Shown: positions 33,038 to 42,935 of the stretch, piece by piece
Layout of the letters: each line of letters opens with the position of its first letter
How positions within the stretch are numbered: the first letter of the stretch is position 1
Source: Pseudonectria foliicola
Lineage: Eukaryota; Ascomycota; Sordariomycetes; Hypocreales; Nectriaceae
Assembly (NCBI GenBank): GCA_003693505.1
Contig: QUZD01000009.1
Location: 124,001-188,000 of the forward strand
DNA length: 64,000 bases
Reading direction: 5' to 3'
Translations under genes and position numbers: made by a program
Notes under the pieces: generated by a model
Database searches by the model: none
Told to the model about the DNA's origin: nothing
Seen by the model: the letters and a program-made list of their open reading frames with translations, nothing else

Positions 33038-34252
33038 TGAAGAGAGCCCGAGGCTTGCACAGAGCTATCATGATGTTTCTGGGCAGGCTATTGCCCCTGG
33101 CTGAGTTGTCGGATTCTAGTCTTTGTTTCTTCTCTACTCGGAATCGAACTCGGTAACCCTGCTGGATGATTGGAACACGCGAAGGCCTTATTTGTGGCGC
33201 CACTCATCAGAAGTATGTATATATTCTTGCTATGCACTTTGTACGAGATGATGTATAAGTTTAAGACAGGCTGGGCACTTTTGTGCGAATTTAGTTGATA
33301 GCAATCCATTCTGGTCAGTCACAGAGGTCCCGGTCCCAGTACCTGGCTGTTTCTTCAAGATGTGTAGAGTTTGTACAGGGCAGACCCTAGATATGGCTAC
33401 AAATCGCCACACCACAACCACCTCATCGCCTGCAACTTGGCACTGGCGTGAGTTTGCTGCGACTCCCTGCCCGGTCACGGTACGGACGCAGTCGCGCTCG
33501 CAAGCACACCAGCGCAGCGTCTGGTGCTGGCACTTTGAGTGAACTTGTTTGCTCTGCTGCGGGCGATCTATCGCGCAGCCAGCCTTCCTTGCCTGGAGGG
33601 GCCCATCCCCGGTACCCATCCCGTGTAGGGCGGGCATGGTATCTTGAGGCAAAGGTGAAGGACTCTGAGGTGGAAAGGAGGTTAAGCGGTGTTGCGACAA
33701 CGGCGCGTGGTGAAGAGGCGGCGGGTGAGAGAGGAGTCAGCCCGAGGGGGGTTAAATTCTGAGCTGCCGGTAAAGAGGCAGTGAGACTTGGACTGTGAAG
33801 ATGACCACATCGCCCTGGAACTCGGGTGAGAGTCAAAACGGCGGCTACGGGGAGAAGCGGTTCACGCAGAGCTGGATGCGGCTGTGAAACGATATCGTCC
33901 CACCTACGACCCATGGTGACAGCTTGTCACCTACATACCTTAGGTACATACACACGTACCTATATATACATGACGTGCGTTCGAACGAGCCATTGCTGCT
34001 ATATTCTGATGTCTTTCCCCATGACCTTGTTATACCACCAAGGAATTGGGACCGGGACCAGGACCAAGCCAACTCTGTTCCATTCGCCTCTTAACCACTG
34101 GCAACTCGACCGTACACACCACATCCCGATCGATCATACAATAGCAGTTGCAGCCATCTTCAGCATCAACGGCGAGACAGGACCTGCTGGAACCAGCACC
34201 CGGGCAACTGCCCCCGAAACGCCCCTCCAAAAGAGGGAATCGCCATCGCGCC
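33038..34252. other. Spacer downstream of the proline-rich gene, no gene seen
   Basis: Mixed sequence without a convincing ORF. It contains ACCTTAGGTAC near 33937 and TATATATACATG near 33961, followed by a C/A-rich stretch that may be the leader of the small Cys-rich ORF. Confidence 0.6.
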
Positions 34253-34468
34253 ATGTGTTTCGCCGACCTGGGCACCATGGTCTGTCGATCGTGCTCGCGG
34301 CGTGTAGGCGAGCATCCTGTGGGGACAACGCCATGCGACACGGCCTGCGGCAAGTTTGTGTCGCGAATGACGGGCCGGGTCGTGCAAGGCGAGTGCCCAG
34401 TTTGTTGCGCCAGCAGAGAGGCGCGGGAGGAGTTGCTGCTGCAGTTGAAGACGGTCTTTGGCAAGTGA
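34253..34468 (+). CDS. Small Cys-rich protein, 71 residues, hypothetical
   Basis: Short ORF from ATG 34253 to TGA 34468. Upstream the frame is open only from non-ATG codons. It has eight cysteines: MCF, then CRSC, TPCDTAC, and GECPVCC, followed by a charged helix-like tail (ASREAREELLLQLKTVFGK). The paired CxxC spacing resembles small zinc-binding fungal proteins that begin MC. No signal peptide is present, so it is probably intracellular. I do not recognise a named family. The cysteine pattern and helical tail argue for a real gene; its size and the lack of independent support argue against. Confidence 0.4.
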   Translation: MCFADLGTMVCRSCSRRVGEHPVGTTPCDTACGKFVSRMTGRVVQGECPVCCASREAREELLLQLKTVFGK

Positions 34469-35100
34469 AGGGAGAGGGGAAGAAAGAGACAAGAGGAAGG
34501 AAAAAGGAAGGGGATGGATTGGTAGTTGGCGGTAATGGTAAAGGTGAGCCCGGACGAGTATGGATGGACGCCTCCGTCGTTATTGACGGCTTGGGCCAAC
34601 TTTGGCCAAGAAGCGTTCCATTATATCGGTTGCCAATTCAGCACAGGACACCGGCAAAGGTCTTGGAGTCCGTTCTAACGTGTCACGGCAGCCTCTAGGA
34701 GGTACAAGGGATAAGCATTTTGAGGATTCTGTGGAATCCCGGCACGGAGCTATCCGGGAGGGAACAGCGGAAAAGACGGCTCATTGCGTTGCGGTTAGCA
34801 TTTGATTTGACATTGGTCAAGACAGCTAGGTATGCTTTCGTGCTTTCACGCTGGTGTCTGGTTGGGGGGTGTGGTTGACATTTTTGGGATTCTTCATTGT
34901 GACGGGGCGCATGTTTAAAAGGAGAGAACATGACAGCGTAACTGGAGAAAAGTGCTCTTGTGCGGATTCGCTATAGACTGGTTAGATTTTCCGTCGAGCC
35001 TCACTCAGATCCATGTCTTTCAACAAAATACATACAAACGAAGGATGGTTGTGGACAGGGCTCATGTCGCACACTGCATCAACGCCACTCCACCTCTGCT
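34469..35100. other. Spacer between the small Cys-rich ORF and the LrgAB gene, no gene seen
   Basis: Purine-rich at 34470-34560, then mixed sequence. It contains the 3' ends of the two convergent genes. No ORF worth reporting. Confidence 0.6.
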
Positions 35101-37034
35101 CTACAAACCTACTAGACCTCGTACGATACTGGCCACCGGCGGTATCGACGTGAACAGAACCGTCATGGTGCCAAATATACTCATCGACAGGCTTGAAAGA
35201 GCCGCAGCTCGAGGGTCGGTTCGGAGCAACAGCGCTGTAGCGATGGCGCTCGAGTTGACGCCCAGCGTGACGCCCCTGGTCACGTAGTCATCTGCAAAGG
35301 AGCAAACAAACAAGACTTGGTCAGCAACTGTGCCGCCCAGACAGAGGCGAAGAGGGAGAAAGAGAGAGAGAGAGAGAGAGAGAGGACGAGATTGTCCGGG
35401 ACTGTATGCGTACCTTCAGGGATCCTGAGCACGGCCAGGATGCGGTTGCCCAGGATGACTCCGAGAATGCCGCTGACAATGGCCAGCGCAGCAACCGTGT
35501 TGCCGTCGCCGCCGAGATTCTCCGTTGCGGGAACGGCGAGGGCCAGCGTGAGGCTGCGGGACGCAAACGCCAGGCTGCGCTCGGGCGTGATGCCCAAGGC
35601 GAAGCACAACGGCGGGTACGAGAAGAGGGAGCCGACGGCGATGGCGACGCTGGGGACAACGATGGACACAAAGTGCGCGCGCATCTCGCGGCGATACTGG
35701 AACATGGGCAGCGCCAGCGCCACAATGCTCGCGTCCAGCAGCGTCGCAAACACGTCGCCCGCGCCCGGGAGCTGGCGCTGGTGCGCCTGCGAGTTCCGCC
35801 AGAGCTGTAGATACTTGGCTCCCGTCCGGTAGGCGTGCAGCGCCGTCGGCAGGCTGTCGCCGCGGATGGCTGCCAACATCCATACGAGCAGCACCGTCAG
35901 GAGCGACGAGACGAGCACCGGGTGTAGATATTGTCGCCAACGGGCGGGCAGAGCCATGGCGGCAAACCAAGCGAGTACGTTGACGGTCAGATGCGCGGGC
36001 ATTGCGTAGCCCGTGGTGTAGTAAATGGGTATCCCGACAAAGAGAAACAAGACGGCAAACGTCGAGAGATCCAAGTTGGCAACGATCATGGCCGCCCACT
36101 TCTCGGCCTTGGGAGGTGGGATGGGCGCCTGCCAAGGATAGCCACTGCGTGGATTGAGAGCCTCGGCAACATTCTCTACCGGATGGCTGCTGGCGTAGTG
36201 GTGCTCCTGGAGCCGGAGCTGCGGCGGGCTCTGAGGGCGAGACGGCGGCACCGACTCTCCACCACCGGAAGCCGTACTCGGCACCAGCGGTACCGTCGAT
36301 GTTGCCTGGGAGAAGCTCGTCCGGCGTGATAGATCCGGCGTGTCCGGGGCCGAGGTCATGGGTATCCGGGGAGGCGTGTTGTGGCCGTTCTGGCTGCCGC
36401 CGAGTTCCTCAGCACGCTGTGTGACTGCCCGTTTCGTGGAGCCTCGCAGTAACTGCAGGGCGCGCGTGAGGTAAGCGGCGAGGGCCATCATGACGAAGAA
36501 GCCGACGATGAAGACGGCGATGATCTTGCCGACCTCGGTGCCGCTGATGGGTGGACTGAGCGGGAGGAGCACAAAAGACGGGGTGAAGTAGACGCCCATC
36601 CAGCGGAGAGACCATCCTGCCTATGCGGGCCTCATATTTAGTTCTGAGGACTGAAGACTGAGCGTGCGCTATCCAGGGTAAAGGGGGAATGGTACCGAGA
36701 CGTCAATGAAGCTGATGAGTTTCTTGGTGCGGTGGCTGCCTATTACAGCCTCGCACGCCATGAGTCCCAAGAAGAGGAGGATCAAGCAAGCAACCGAGGC
36801 TGGAAATGAGACAGACACTCTTTTGAAAAAGGCATCGACGCCGAAGCAAAAGACCAGTGTGGCAGTGATACCAAAGGGAACGTAGAGCCACTCGCGGGCA
36901 AGCTTGGAGCGAGAGGTGACGAATGCCTGGATTGAGGAGTCAGCTGGTAGACTATGACTTTGAACGGGAGGCAGGCTTAGCCATACCAGTTTTATGGCAT
37001 ACGCCAGGTGCCCAAGGTCTTCGAGAAGTGCCAT
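35101..37034 (-). CDS. LrgA-LrgB fusion membrane protein
   Basis: Exons are 37034-36987, 36926-36696, 36620-35414 and 35291-35101, giving 558 residues. The N-terminal part has LrgA/CidA-like membrane helices (WLYVPFGITATLVFCFGVDA; VSFPASVACLILLFLGL), the block FIDVSAGWSLRWMGVYFTPSFV and a further helix (IIAVFIVGFFVMMALAAYL). Residues ~152-268 are a Ser/Pro-rich, presumably cytosolic linker. The rest is LrgB-like with many helices: HPVLVSSLLTVLLVW, FATLLDASIVALALPM, RSLTLALAVPATENLGG, AIVSGILGVILGNRIL, GVTLGVNSSAIATALLL. Bacterial LrgA/LrgB are holin-like exporters encoded as separate genes; the plant plastid glycolate/glycerate carrier PLGG1 is a comparable fusion. Substrate and membrane are unknown here. 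Intron 1 (36986-36927) is 60 nt, divisible by three and stop-free. Intron 3 contains a (GA)n/(CT)n run at 35361-35384. Confidence 0.85.
35361..35384. repeat. GA dinucleotide microsatellite in LrgAB intron 3
   Basis: About 12 GA units on the plus strand, which is a CT run on the coding strand. It lies inside the intron 35413-35292. Confidence 0.85.
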
Positions 37035-38405
37035 TGTGTTGATGCGGAAGAGGTGTAGATGTCGATCCGGTTGAATATTAGTGTTATCGCAAACATGACC
37101 AGCCTAGTCCCATACATCCGGCCTTCCGTTCGAGCCGCAACTGAGCGTCCGGCGACTCGAACAAAGGAGCCACAATCGTTGTATGTGATCCCCCTTGTCA
37201 AATTGAATACCCAAATGAGCCGATGAATCGCCCTGGCCAGGAGGAAAAAGCACATTATCTGGCAACGTGCAACTCTCAAGGTCACGGCGGTGCCGGAGGT
37301 GGGGCTCTTGGATGACTCCGAGCATCGGCACGTTAAGCTTAACGGCGGGAGGCTCATGTGCTGACATGATAGCCTCTCTAATAGACCGATTATAGTCTGT
37401 CAATGTGCTGTCATGAGGCTCATTGAGATGCACCCTGCTTCTTCAAACTGAACTTGAGACACTGAACAGTATACATATTGCCGGCGCTGTACTCCGTACG
37501 TATTCGCATGATGCAAGTTACCACATTCGCTCAATGACCAGGATGTGCTCATCAGCTGAGTCTTCTAGAACGGGGGGGGGGGGGACTTCACCCCTGTCCA
37601 ATCTATTGTCGTCGTCGTACATACTATACATACCTACTTCTTGGCTTTAACTGCCGTGTAAGAGTTATTGCAGGGAGAGGATGTGAGTGTGGTCCCTTCC
37701 GGAACACGGGACCCATGATCTGGTAACAGCCAAGACGCAGAGGACCAGGAGTAGCCAGACGCCCGGAATACCATTTCTTGCCAAGCCGCACGTTGAGTTG
37801 CAGAATCAATCTGTTTCGCGCAAACTATCAACTGGCCGTGGGAGGAGATGAGATTGGCCTCTTTGCGGCTTCCACAGATTCTGTACATCGTAAGTCTTTG
37901 GAAACCACCAGGGCCACTCTTGCCTACCACGTTGATCATGACAAAAGCCCTTTGGCACTTCAATAATGCCACCGCAGCCTATTCGTTCCTCTCCTCATCT
38001 TCCTCAAAGGATATCTTCCATGCATTCTCCTAGCGCTTCCCTACATCTCTACTACCATTCCCCTCAGCTTGCTGGTCAAGCACGTCGTTGGGCACTCCAC
38101 TATGCAGACTCTTTGCCCTACAGCGGCGCCTCGGATTGCAGATGCAAAGCCTCGAGCGTCGAGCCTGTTGAGCACCAATCTTATCATCACCGCGAAACAC
38201 AATGCGGAGGCATCTCCTCAAGTGCCAGACTGCCGGCCACAACCCGAGCTAGAACGGGGCCGATTCGGGAACAGGTGCGAGCTAGCGGTCATATGCTCTC
38301 GCGGATCCAATTGCGGCATGATATCCTGCCCCGAACTTGGCCGTATTGCCAAGCAATCAACAGTGCGGACTCAACCTTGACGGCGAATGACTAGTGTTGA
38401 CGCAT
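37035..38405. other. Divergent spacer upstream of LrgAB, no gene seen
   Basis: No credible ORF on either strand. It contains a TACTCCGTA copy at 37490 and a 13-base poly-G run at 37572-37584. The right-hand part would be the promoter of the weak ORF at 38406. Confidence 0.6.
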
Positions 38406-38825
38406 ATGCAGGAACCTATATCCCCGTCTAGCGAGCCGCGCCACAGCCCCATTCCCCAGCCGTCGCCATCGAGGAACCTTCGCAGTCGGCTTGCGATGCA
38501 GTTTCGCCGAATGCGCGCCTGGAGATCGGACTATGGCACGACCCGCCCCGGCTCTACGGGATCCGCACGGGAGCCGGTGGTCGAGCCAAAGGTGGTGCTG
38601 GACGGGAAAGAGAGAAGACGCCTGGCTCGCGATACCGGCGAGATTGATTATTTCACGGGGGATGTCACGCACTTGTATTCAGACCCGACCCAAGAACCCG
38701 GCACAGCGCCCTTGGTTATGGCTGGCGTTGCGCTGGCAACATCTGACTAGGAACGGCTGAATGAAAGGGCCACAGAGGAGGTCAAGGTTGGAGGCGATGG
38801 GAAGAAATGGGTTGTTTCAAAATGA
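38406..38825 (+). pseudogene. Possible gene or gene remnant: coding-like ORF interrupted by one in-frame TAG
   Basis: ATG 38406 opens 114 codons up to TAG 38748-38750, and the same frame continues for 24 more sense codons to TGA 38823-38825. The first part is Ser/Pro-rich then basic (RLAMQFRRMRAW), followed by VVLDGKERRRLARDTGEIDYFTG and a short hydrophobic stretch (PLVMAGVALATSD). The part after the stop reads ERLNERATEEVKVGG, then DGKKWVVSK, and looks as protein-like as the part before. Three readings are possible: a truncating nonsense mutation, stop readthrough, or an intron whose acceptor is the CTGACTAG at 38743-38750. I could not find a good matching donor. I recognise no family. A further 80-codon frame at 38807-39049 overlaps the end and is weaker still. 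Confidence 0.35.
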
Positions 38826-39289
38826 CCTCATCAACATCCTGTAATAACAATAGCAGCTGGGCTGACTGCCTGCCTATTGACTGCAACGTGCTTGAGCATC
38901 GTTGGGGCTACTTTTCCGAATATCTGGATTTGCAACCAGCAACTCTGTTGGTGCAGCTTGAAAGATTGAAAACACAACAAATGGCAGACTCGGATAAGCT
39001 GGGCGAGATACTACAGTACACGACTTCAACCGTGAGCGAGGAATTGTAATGGAGGCATGAGTTTCGATAGGTTGAAGCAGTCATCTCACGAGGGTACGGT
39101 ACGTATTCGTTATTCCCGTTACGTGGCGCAACGGTTTCCGTCGGGGTCGGTGACTTCATCTCCATTGCCGAGGGCGGCCCGTGACCGGCGGCCTTCATTC
39201 ACCGTTGATGTGTTTCGGCCTCGCACTCCTTACCATTATTGTCAATCTTTCTTGACTACAAACCATCACAACCCAACCGATATCTAAAA
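38826..39289. other. Promoter-side spacer of glutaryl-CoA dehydrogenase
   Basis: Mostly covered by a weak overlapping frame (38807-39049, ending SEEL) that I do not accept as a gene. The last ~60 nt are C/A-rich and end in AAAAATG, a good fungal start context for the next gene. Confidence 0.55.
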
Positions 39290-40687
39290 ATGTTTCGGTC
39301 TATCCTGTTGAGAACATGTCCGAGGACGGTCGCGCCAGTACGGCTATGTGCCGCTCGGGGCTTTGCCTCGGCAAGCAGCCCGGCCTTTAACTGGGAGGAT
39401 CCCCTAGCGGCGAATAACCTCTTGACTGAGGAGGAGCGTGCAATTGCGGAAACGGCTGAGCGGTATTGTCAGGAGAGAATGCTCCCTCGAGTCTTGCGTA
39501 CGTCTTGGTTGCCGATTGACAACAGAAGCTTGTGTGCTAACAAGGGTTGCAAGAGGCGTACCGCGATGAGCAGTATGACGCCAAGATTCTGGAGGAGATG
39601 GGAGAGCTGGGCCTGCTTGGCGCGAGCATCGACGGTTATGGCTGCGCAGGAGTATCGACTGTTGCCGGTGGCCTCATTACTCGGGCTGTTGAACGCGTCG
39701 ACAGCGGCTACCGCTCTGGCATGTCTGTCCAGTCATCCCTCGTCATGGGCGGCATCCACGAGCACGGCACCGAGGAGCAAAAGGAGCGCTTCCTCCCCGA
39801 GATGGCCAAAGGGAAGCTCCTAGGCGCCTTTGGCTTGACAGAGCCCAACCACGGCAGCGACCCAGGCAGCATGGAGACGGTCGCCAAGCCGCATCCCTCC
39901 AAGACTGGGTACTACTCGCTCAGCGGTTCCAAGACGTGGATCACCAACAGCCCCATCGCCGACGTTCTGATGGTCTGGGCCAAGATGCATGACACGGGCA
40001 AGATTCGCGGGTTCCTCGTGGAGCGGAAGGACTGCCCTCCGGGGACGCTGGAGACGCCGGCCATTAAGAACAAGAATGGACTGCGGGCTTCCATTACCGG
40101 CATGATTCAGCTCGACGATTGCCCGGTGCCCGAGGCCAACCTGTTCCCTCACGTGGAAGGGCTCCGAGGCCCCTTTAGCTGCCTCAACAATGCACGCTAC
40201 GGCATCTCGCTGGGCGTCGTGGGCGCCCTGGAAGACTGCATCGCCCGCGCCCGAACCTACGCGCTGGAGCGCAAGCAGTTCAAGGGCAACCCGCTGGCCA
40301 AGTACCAGCTGGTGCAGAAGAAGCTGGCGGATGCCGTGTCGGACGCGGCGTACGGCACGCTGGCGTCGATCCAGGTCGGCCGGCTCAAGGACGAGGGCAA
40401 GGCGACGCCCGAGATGATCAGCATGGTCAAGCGGCAGAACTGCGACATGGCGCTCCGCAACGCGCGGGTGCTGCAGGAGGTCTTTGGCGGCAACGCGGTG
40501 AGCGACGAGTATGGCATCGGACGACACGTGGCGAACCTGTTTGTCACGCAGACATATGAGGGCCAGAGCGATATTCACAGTACGTACATGTCCAGGCCTC
40601 TTCAGCAACGGAAGCGACACATACTAACACCCACCTCTAGGTCTGATCTTGGGACGGGCTATTACAGGGATCCAGGCGTTTGTGTAA
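39290..40687 (+). CDS. Glutaryl-CoA dehydrogenase, mitochondrial
   Basis: Flavoprotein of lysine/tryptophan breakdown that oxidises and decarboxylates glutaryl-CoA to crotonyl-CoA in the mitochondrial matrix. Exons are 39290-39497, 39554-40579 and 40641-40687, giving 426 residues, close to the family size. The N-terminus (MFRSILLRTCPRTVAPVRLCAARGFAS) is basic and amphipathic, a mitochondrial presequence. Family features include ERVDSGYRSGMSVQSSLVM with the substrate-binding arginine, LLGAFGLTEPNHGSDPGSM, SGSKTWITNSPIADVLMVWA, and the C-terminal TYEGQSDIHSLILGRAITGI carrying the catalytic glutamate in YEG. The intron 39498-39553 has a GTACGT donor and a GCTAAC branch; the second intron (61 nt) splits a serine codon. 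The YRSGMSVQSSLVM and YEGxxDIH motifs separate it from other acyl-CoA dehydrogenases. Confidence 0.94.
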
Positions 40688-41949
40688 GAAACCTTTGGCA
40701 GCAAGCTTAAATGAAGCATGTGTGGCATGGCTTGAATGTAAAGTCCTTGCGTGTGCCATACTCTGCGAGAGCATTACATGCACACTTACACGGTAGACAT
40801 CTATCCAAGTCGGCAAGGTGAACAGGTAGGCATGCATCACGTAGAGCTCATGACGTTCTTACCAATAAATGCCAAATCACCCAGTCGCCATGGGGCCACA
40901 TGGACCGGCAGCGCCGGAGGCGACTGGCCCGGCGAAGAGGGGACTGGAGGCGCCGCCAACCGGGCCGGCGGCATCGGCATCCTAATGCGGTCTTCCCGGG
41001 ACGGAGTGGCAACGAGCAATCCACCAGCTTCACGCATCTTCTACCGTACTGTAGGAAAGCATGGGGACGAGAGAGGGCGCAGAAGCGGGAAAAAAATGTA
41101 GTGATCATGACTCAGCTTTGCCTCCCTTCCAAGGCCGTCCTCGTCCATGGCCCGTCCGTGTTTGACCGAATCACAGCAGCGGCGCACCTCAGGCATTCCG
41201 CCACCGGCGCTCCTTTGGACGAGTCATCGTACAGTACTTGGGAGCTGGGCAAAGGGGTCACGGACAAATAAGCATTTGCTGGCGCCTCGCCCATCGAAGT
41301 CAAGCGAACGACGTGGTTGCTCCATCCATCCATCCATCCATCCAGCAGTGTTGTCCAGGCCCGCTTCAGGCTCAGGTGTAGCAACCGCTGAGAAATGCAA
41401 GCTCAGAGTTCGCGCAGCGCTAACAGAGTGTACGCAGCAAAGGCTGGGCTGTCTGTTAGCAGCACAGGTACCCCCTCCCGGGCATCAGGCCGTAGACGGG
41501 TGGAGTGGCGGTGTTTTGGGCTGGGTGTGTGGCCCAGTCAGAGGGCCCAGCGAGTTCGCTGGGAGGAGCCTAAAAAACCTGACTTTTCGGGCTGCCAGAT
41601 GCGCAGCCACTCTTCCCTCATTCTCGCCGTTGGCCCTCCTCTCCTTCCTCCCATACCACCAACTACTACCCCATCCGACGAATCCCCCTTTCAGCCTCGA
41701 CTGAACAAGACGCTCCCACACCAAACCTCTTCAACCTCTGACTGAAGCATCACCGGCACACGCTGCTCTCTGCTTCAGTTCAACTATTATCTCGTTGCAG
41801 TGCGTTCTGCCCCTCGCCCGCATGCATCACTCTCTTTCCCTCTTGACCTTCCCCTCCCGCCTGGCCTTCCGCTGACGTTGTTCCTCGTGCCAACAGCCAC
41901 CTGCGACGATCCACAGCCTGTACTAGATACCCCTTCACAACACCACAAA
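40688..41949. other. Spacer between glutaryl-CoA dehydrogenase and ubc4, no gene seen
   Basis: It contains six TCCA units at 41321-41344. The last 350 nt are C/T- and C/A-rich and look like the ubc4 promoter and 5' leader. Frames on both strands are short and featureless. Confidence 0.65.
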
Positions 41950-42935
41950 ATGGCTCTTAAGCGCATTAACAAGGAACTCACTGATCTCGGCCGGTAAGTC
42001 CTCTCTCGGATATTTCCAAACATCCGCATGTTGGTGGTCACCTCAAGACGTCAGGTGGGGCGTCGGTGAGCGGGGTCCTACAAACACTCAAACGGCTTCA
42101 TCCCAGGATGCCCTCACCTGCGCCCAGCTCATCAAGAGTGATACCAGAGGGGCTCACAACTACAGCAACTATGTATAAGTGTATGGAACTGACAAGATTC
42201 TTTTTCTCAGAGACCCACCCTCTTCCTGCTCCGCCGGCCCCGTTGGCGAGGATCTGGTATGCAGTGCCCCTCCCCCGCGCAACAACAAGTGCATATCACT
42301 GCCGGCCACAACCGATCAGCAGCTGAGCACGAGACCTCCCGCAACTACGCAATGAGGAGAAGTATGAACATGGGCTGACCGAAACAATAGTTCCACTGGC
42401 AGGCTACGATTATGGGTCCTGTAAGTACCCCTTCAACATGGCAGGCTCCGTTTGAGGGGCGGGCTGCGTAACAACCACGACGCAAACGCCTCTCTCAACT
42501 GGTCAACTGCCATCATCTCCATATAGGCCGTGATTGCTGACTGTCACAACAGAGCGAGTCCCCATACTCAGGCGGTGTTTTCTTCTTGGCCATTCACTTC
42601 CCTACCGACTACCCCTTCAAGCCCCCGAAGGTCAACTTCACCACCCGCATCTACCACCCCAACATCAACTCCAACGGCAGCATTTGCCTAGACATTCTCC
42701 GTGACCAGTGGAGCCCGGCGTTGACCATCTCTAAAGGTAAAATGGCTGCGCTGTATGATCTTGACGATGACGCATGCTGACTCTGTACTGCTTAGTTCTC
42801 CTGTCTATCTGCTCCATGCTGACGGACCCCAACCCCGACGACCCGCTGGTGCCCGAGATTGCCCACGTCTACAAGACCGACCGCCCCCGATACGAGGCGA
42901 CGGCACGGGAGTGGACGCGAAAGTATGCCATCTAG
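41950..42935 (+). CDS. ubc4: Ubiquitin-conjugating enzyme E2, Ubc4/5 (UbcH5) class
   Basis: E2 enzyme that passes ubiquitin to substrates of many E3 ligases. Exons are 41950-41993, 42211-42256, 42391-42420, 42553-42736 and 42796-42935, giving 147 residues, exactly the class length. The sequence runs MALKRINKELTDLGRDPPSS, SAGPVGEDLFHWQATIMGP, FPTDYPFKPPKVNFTTRIYH, PNINSNGSICLDILRDQWSP, ending in EWTRKYAI. The HPN motif is present, and the catalytic cysteine is that of GSICLDIL (position 85 in the family). Four introns split the small gene; the first is long at 217 nt. In fungi Ubc4-type enzymes clear misfolded and short-lived proteins. No unusual residue was noticed. Confidence 0.97.

Noticed and set aside
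33100..33220. tRNA-like GTTCGATTCC word on the minus strand
   Set aside because: The stem sequences around the T-loop-like word are not complementary and no A-box or acceptor stem fits.
38807..39049. 80-codon plus-strand frame starting MGCFKM
   Set aside because: It overlaps the end of the 38406 frame, has no recognisable feature, and its composition is borderline; kept only as a remark.
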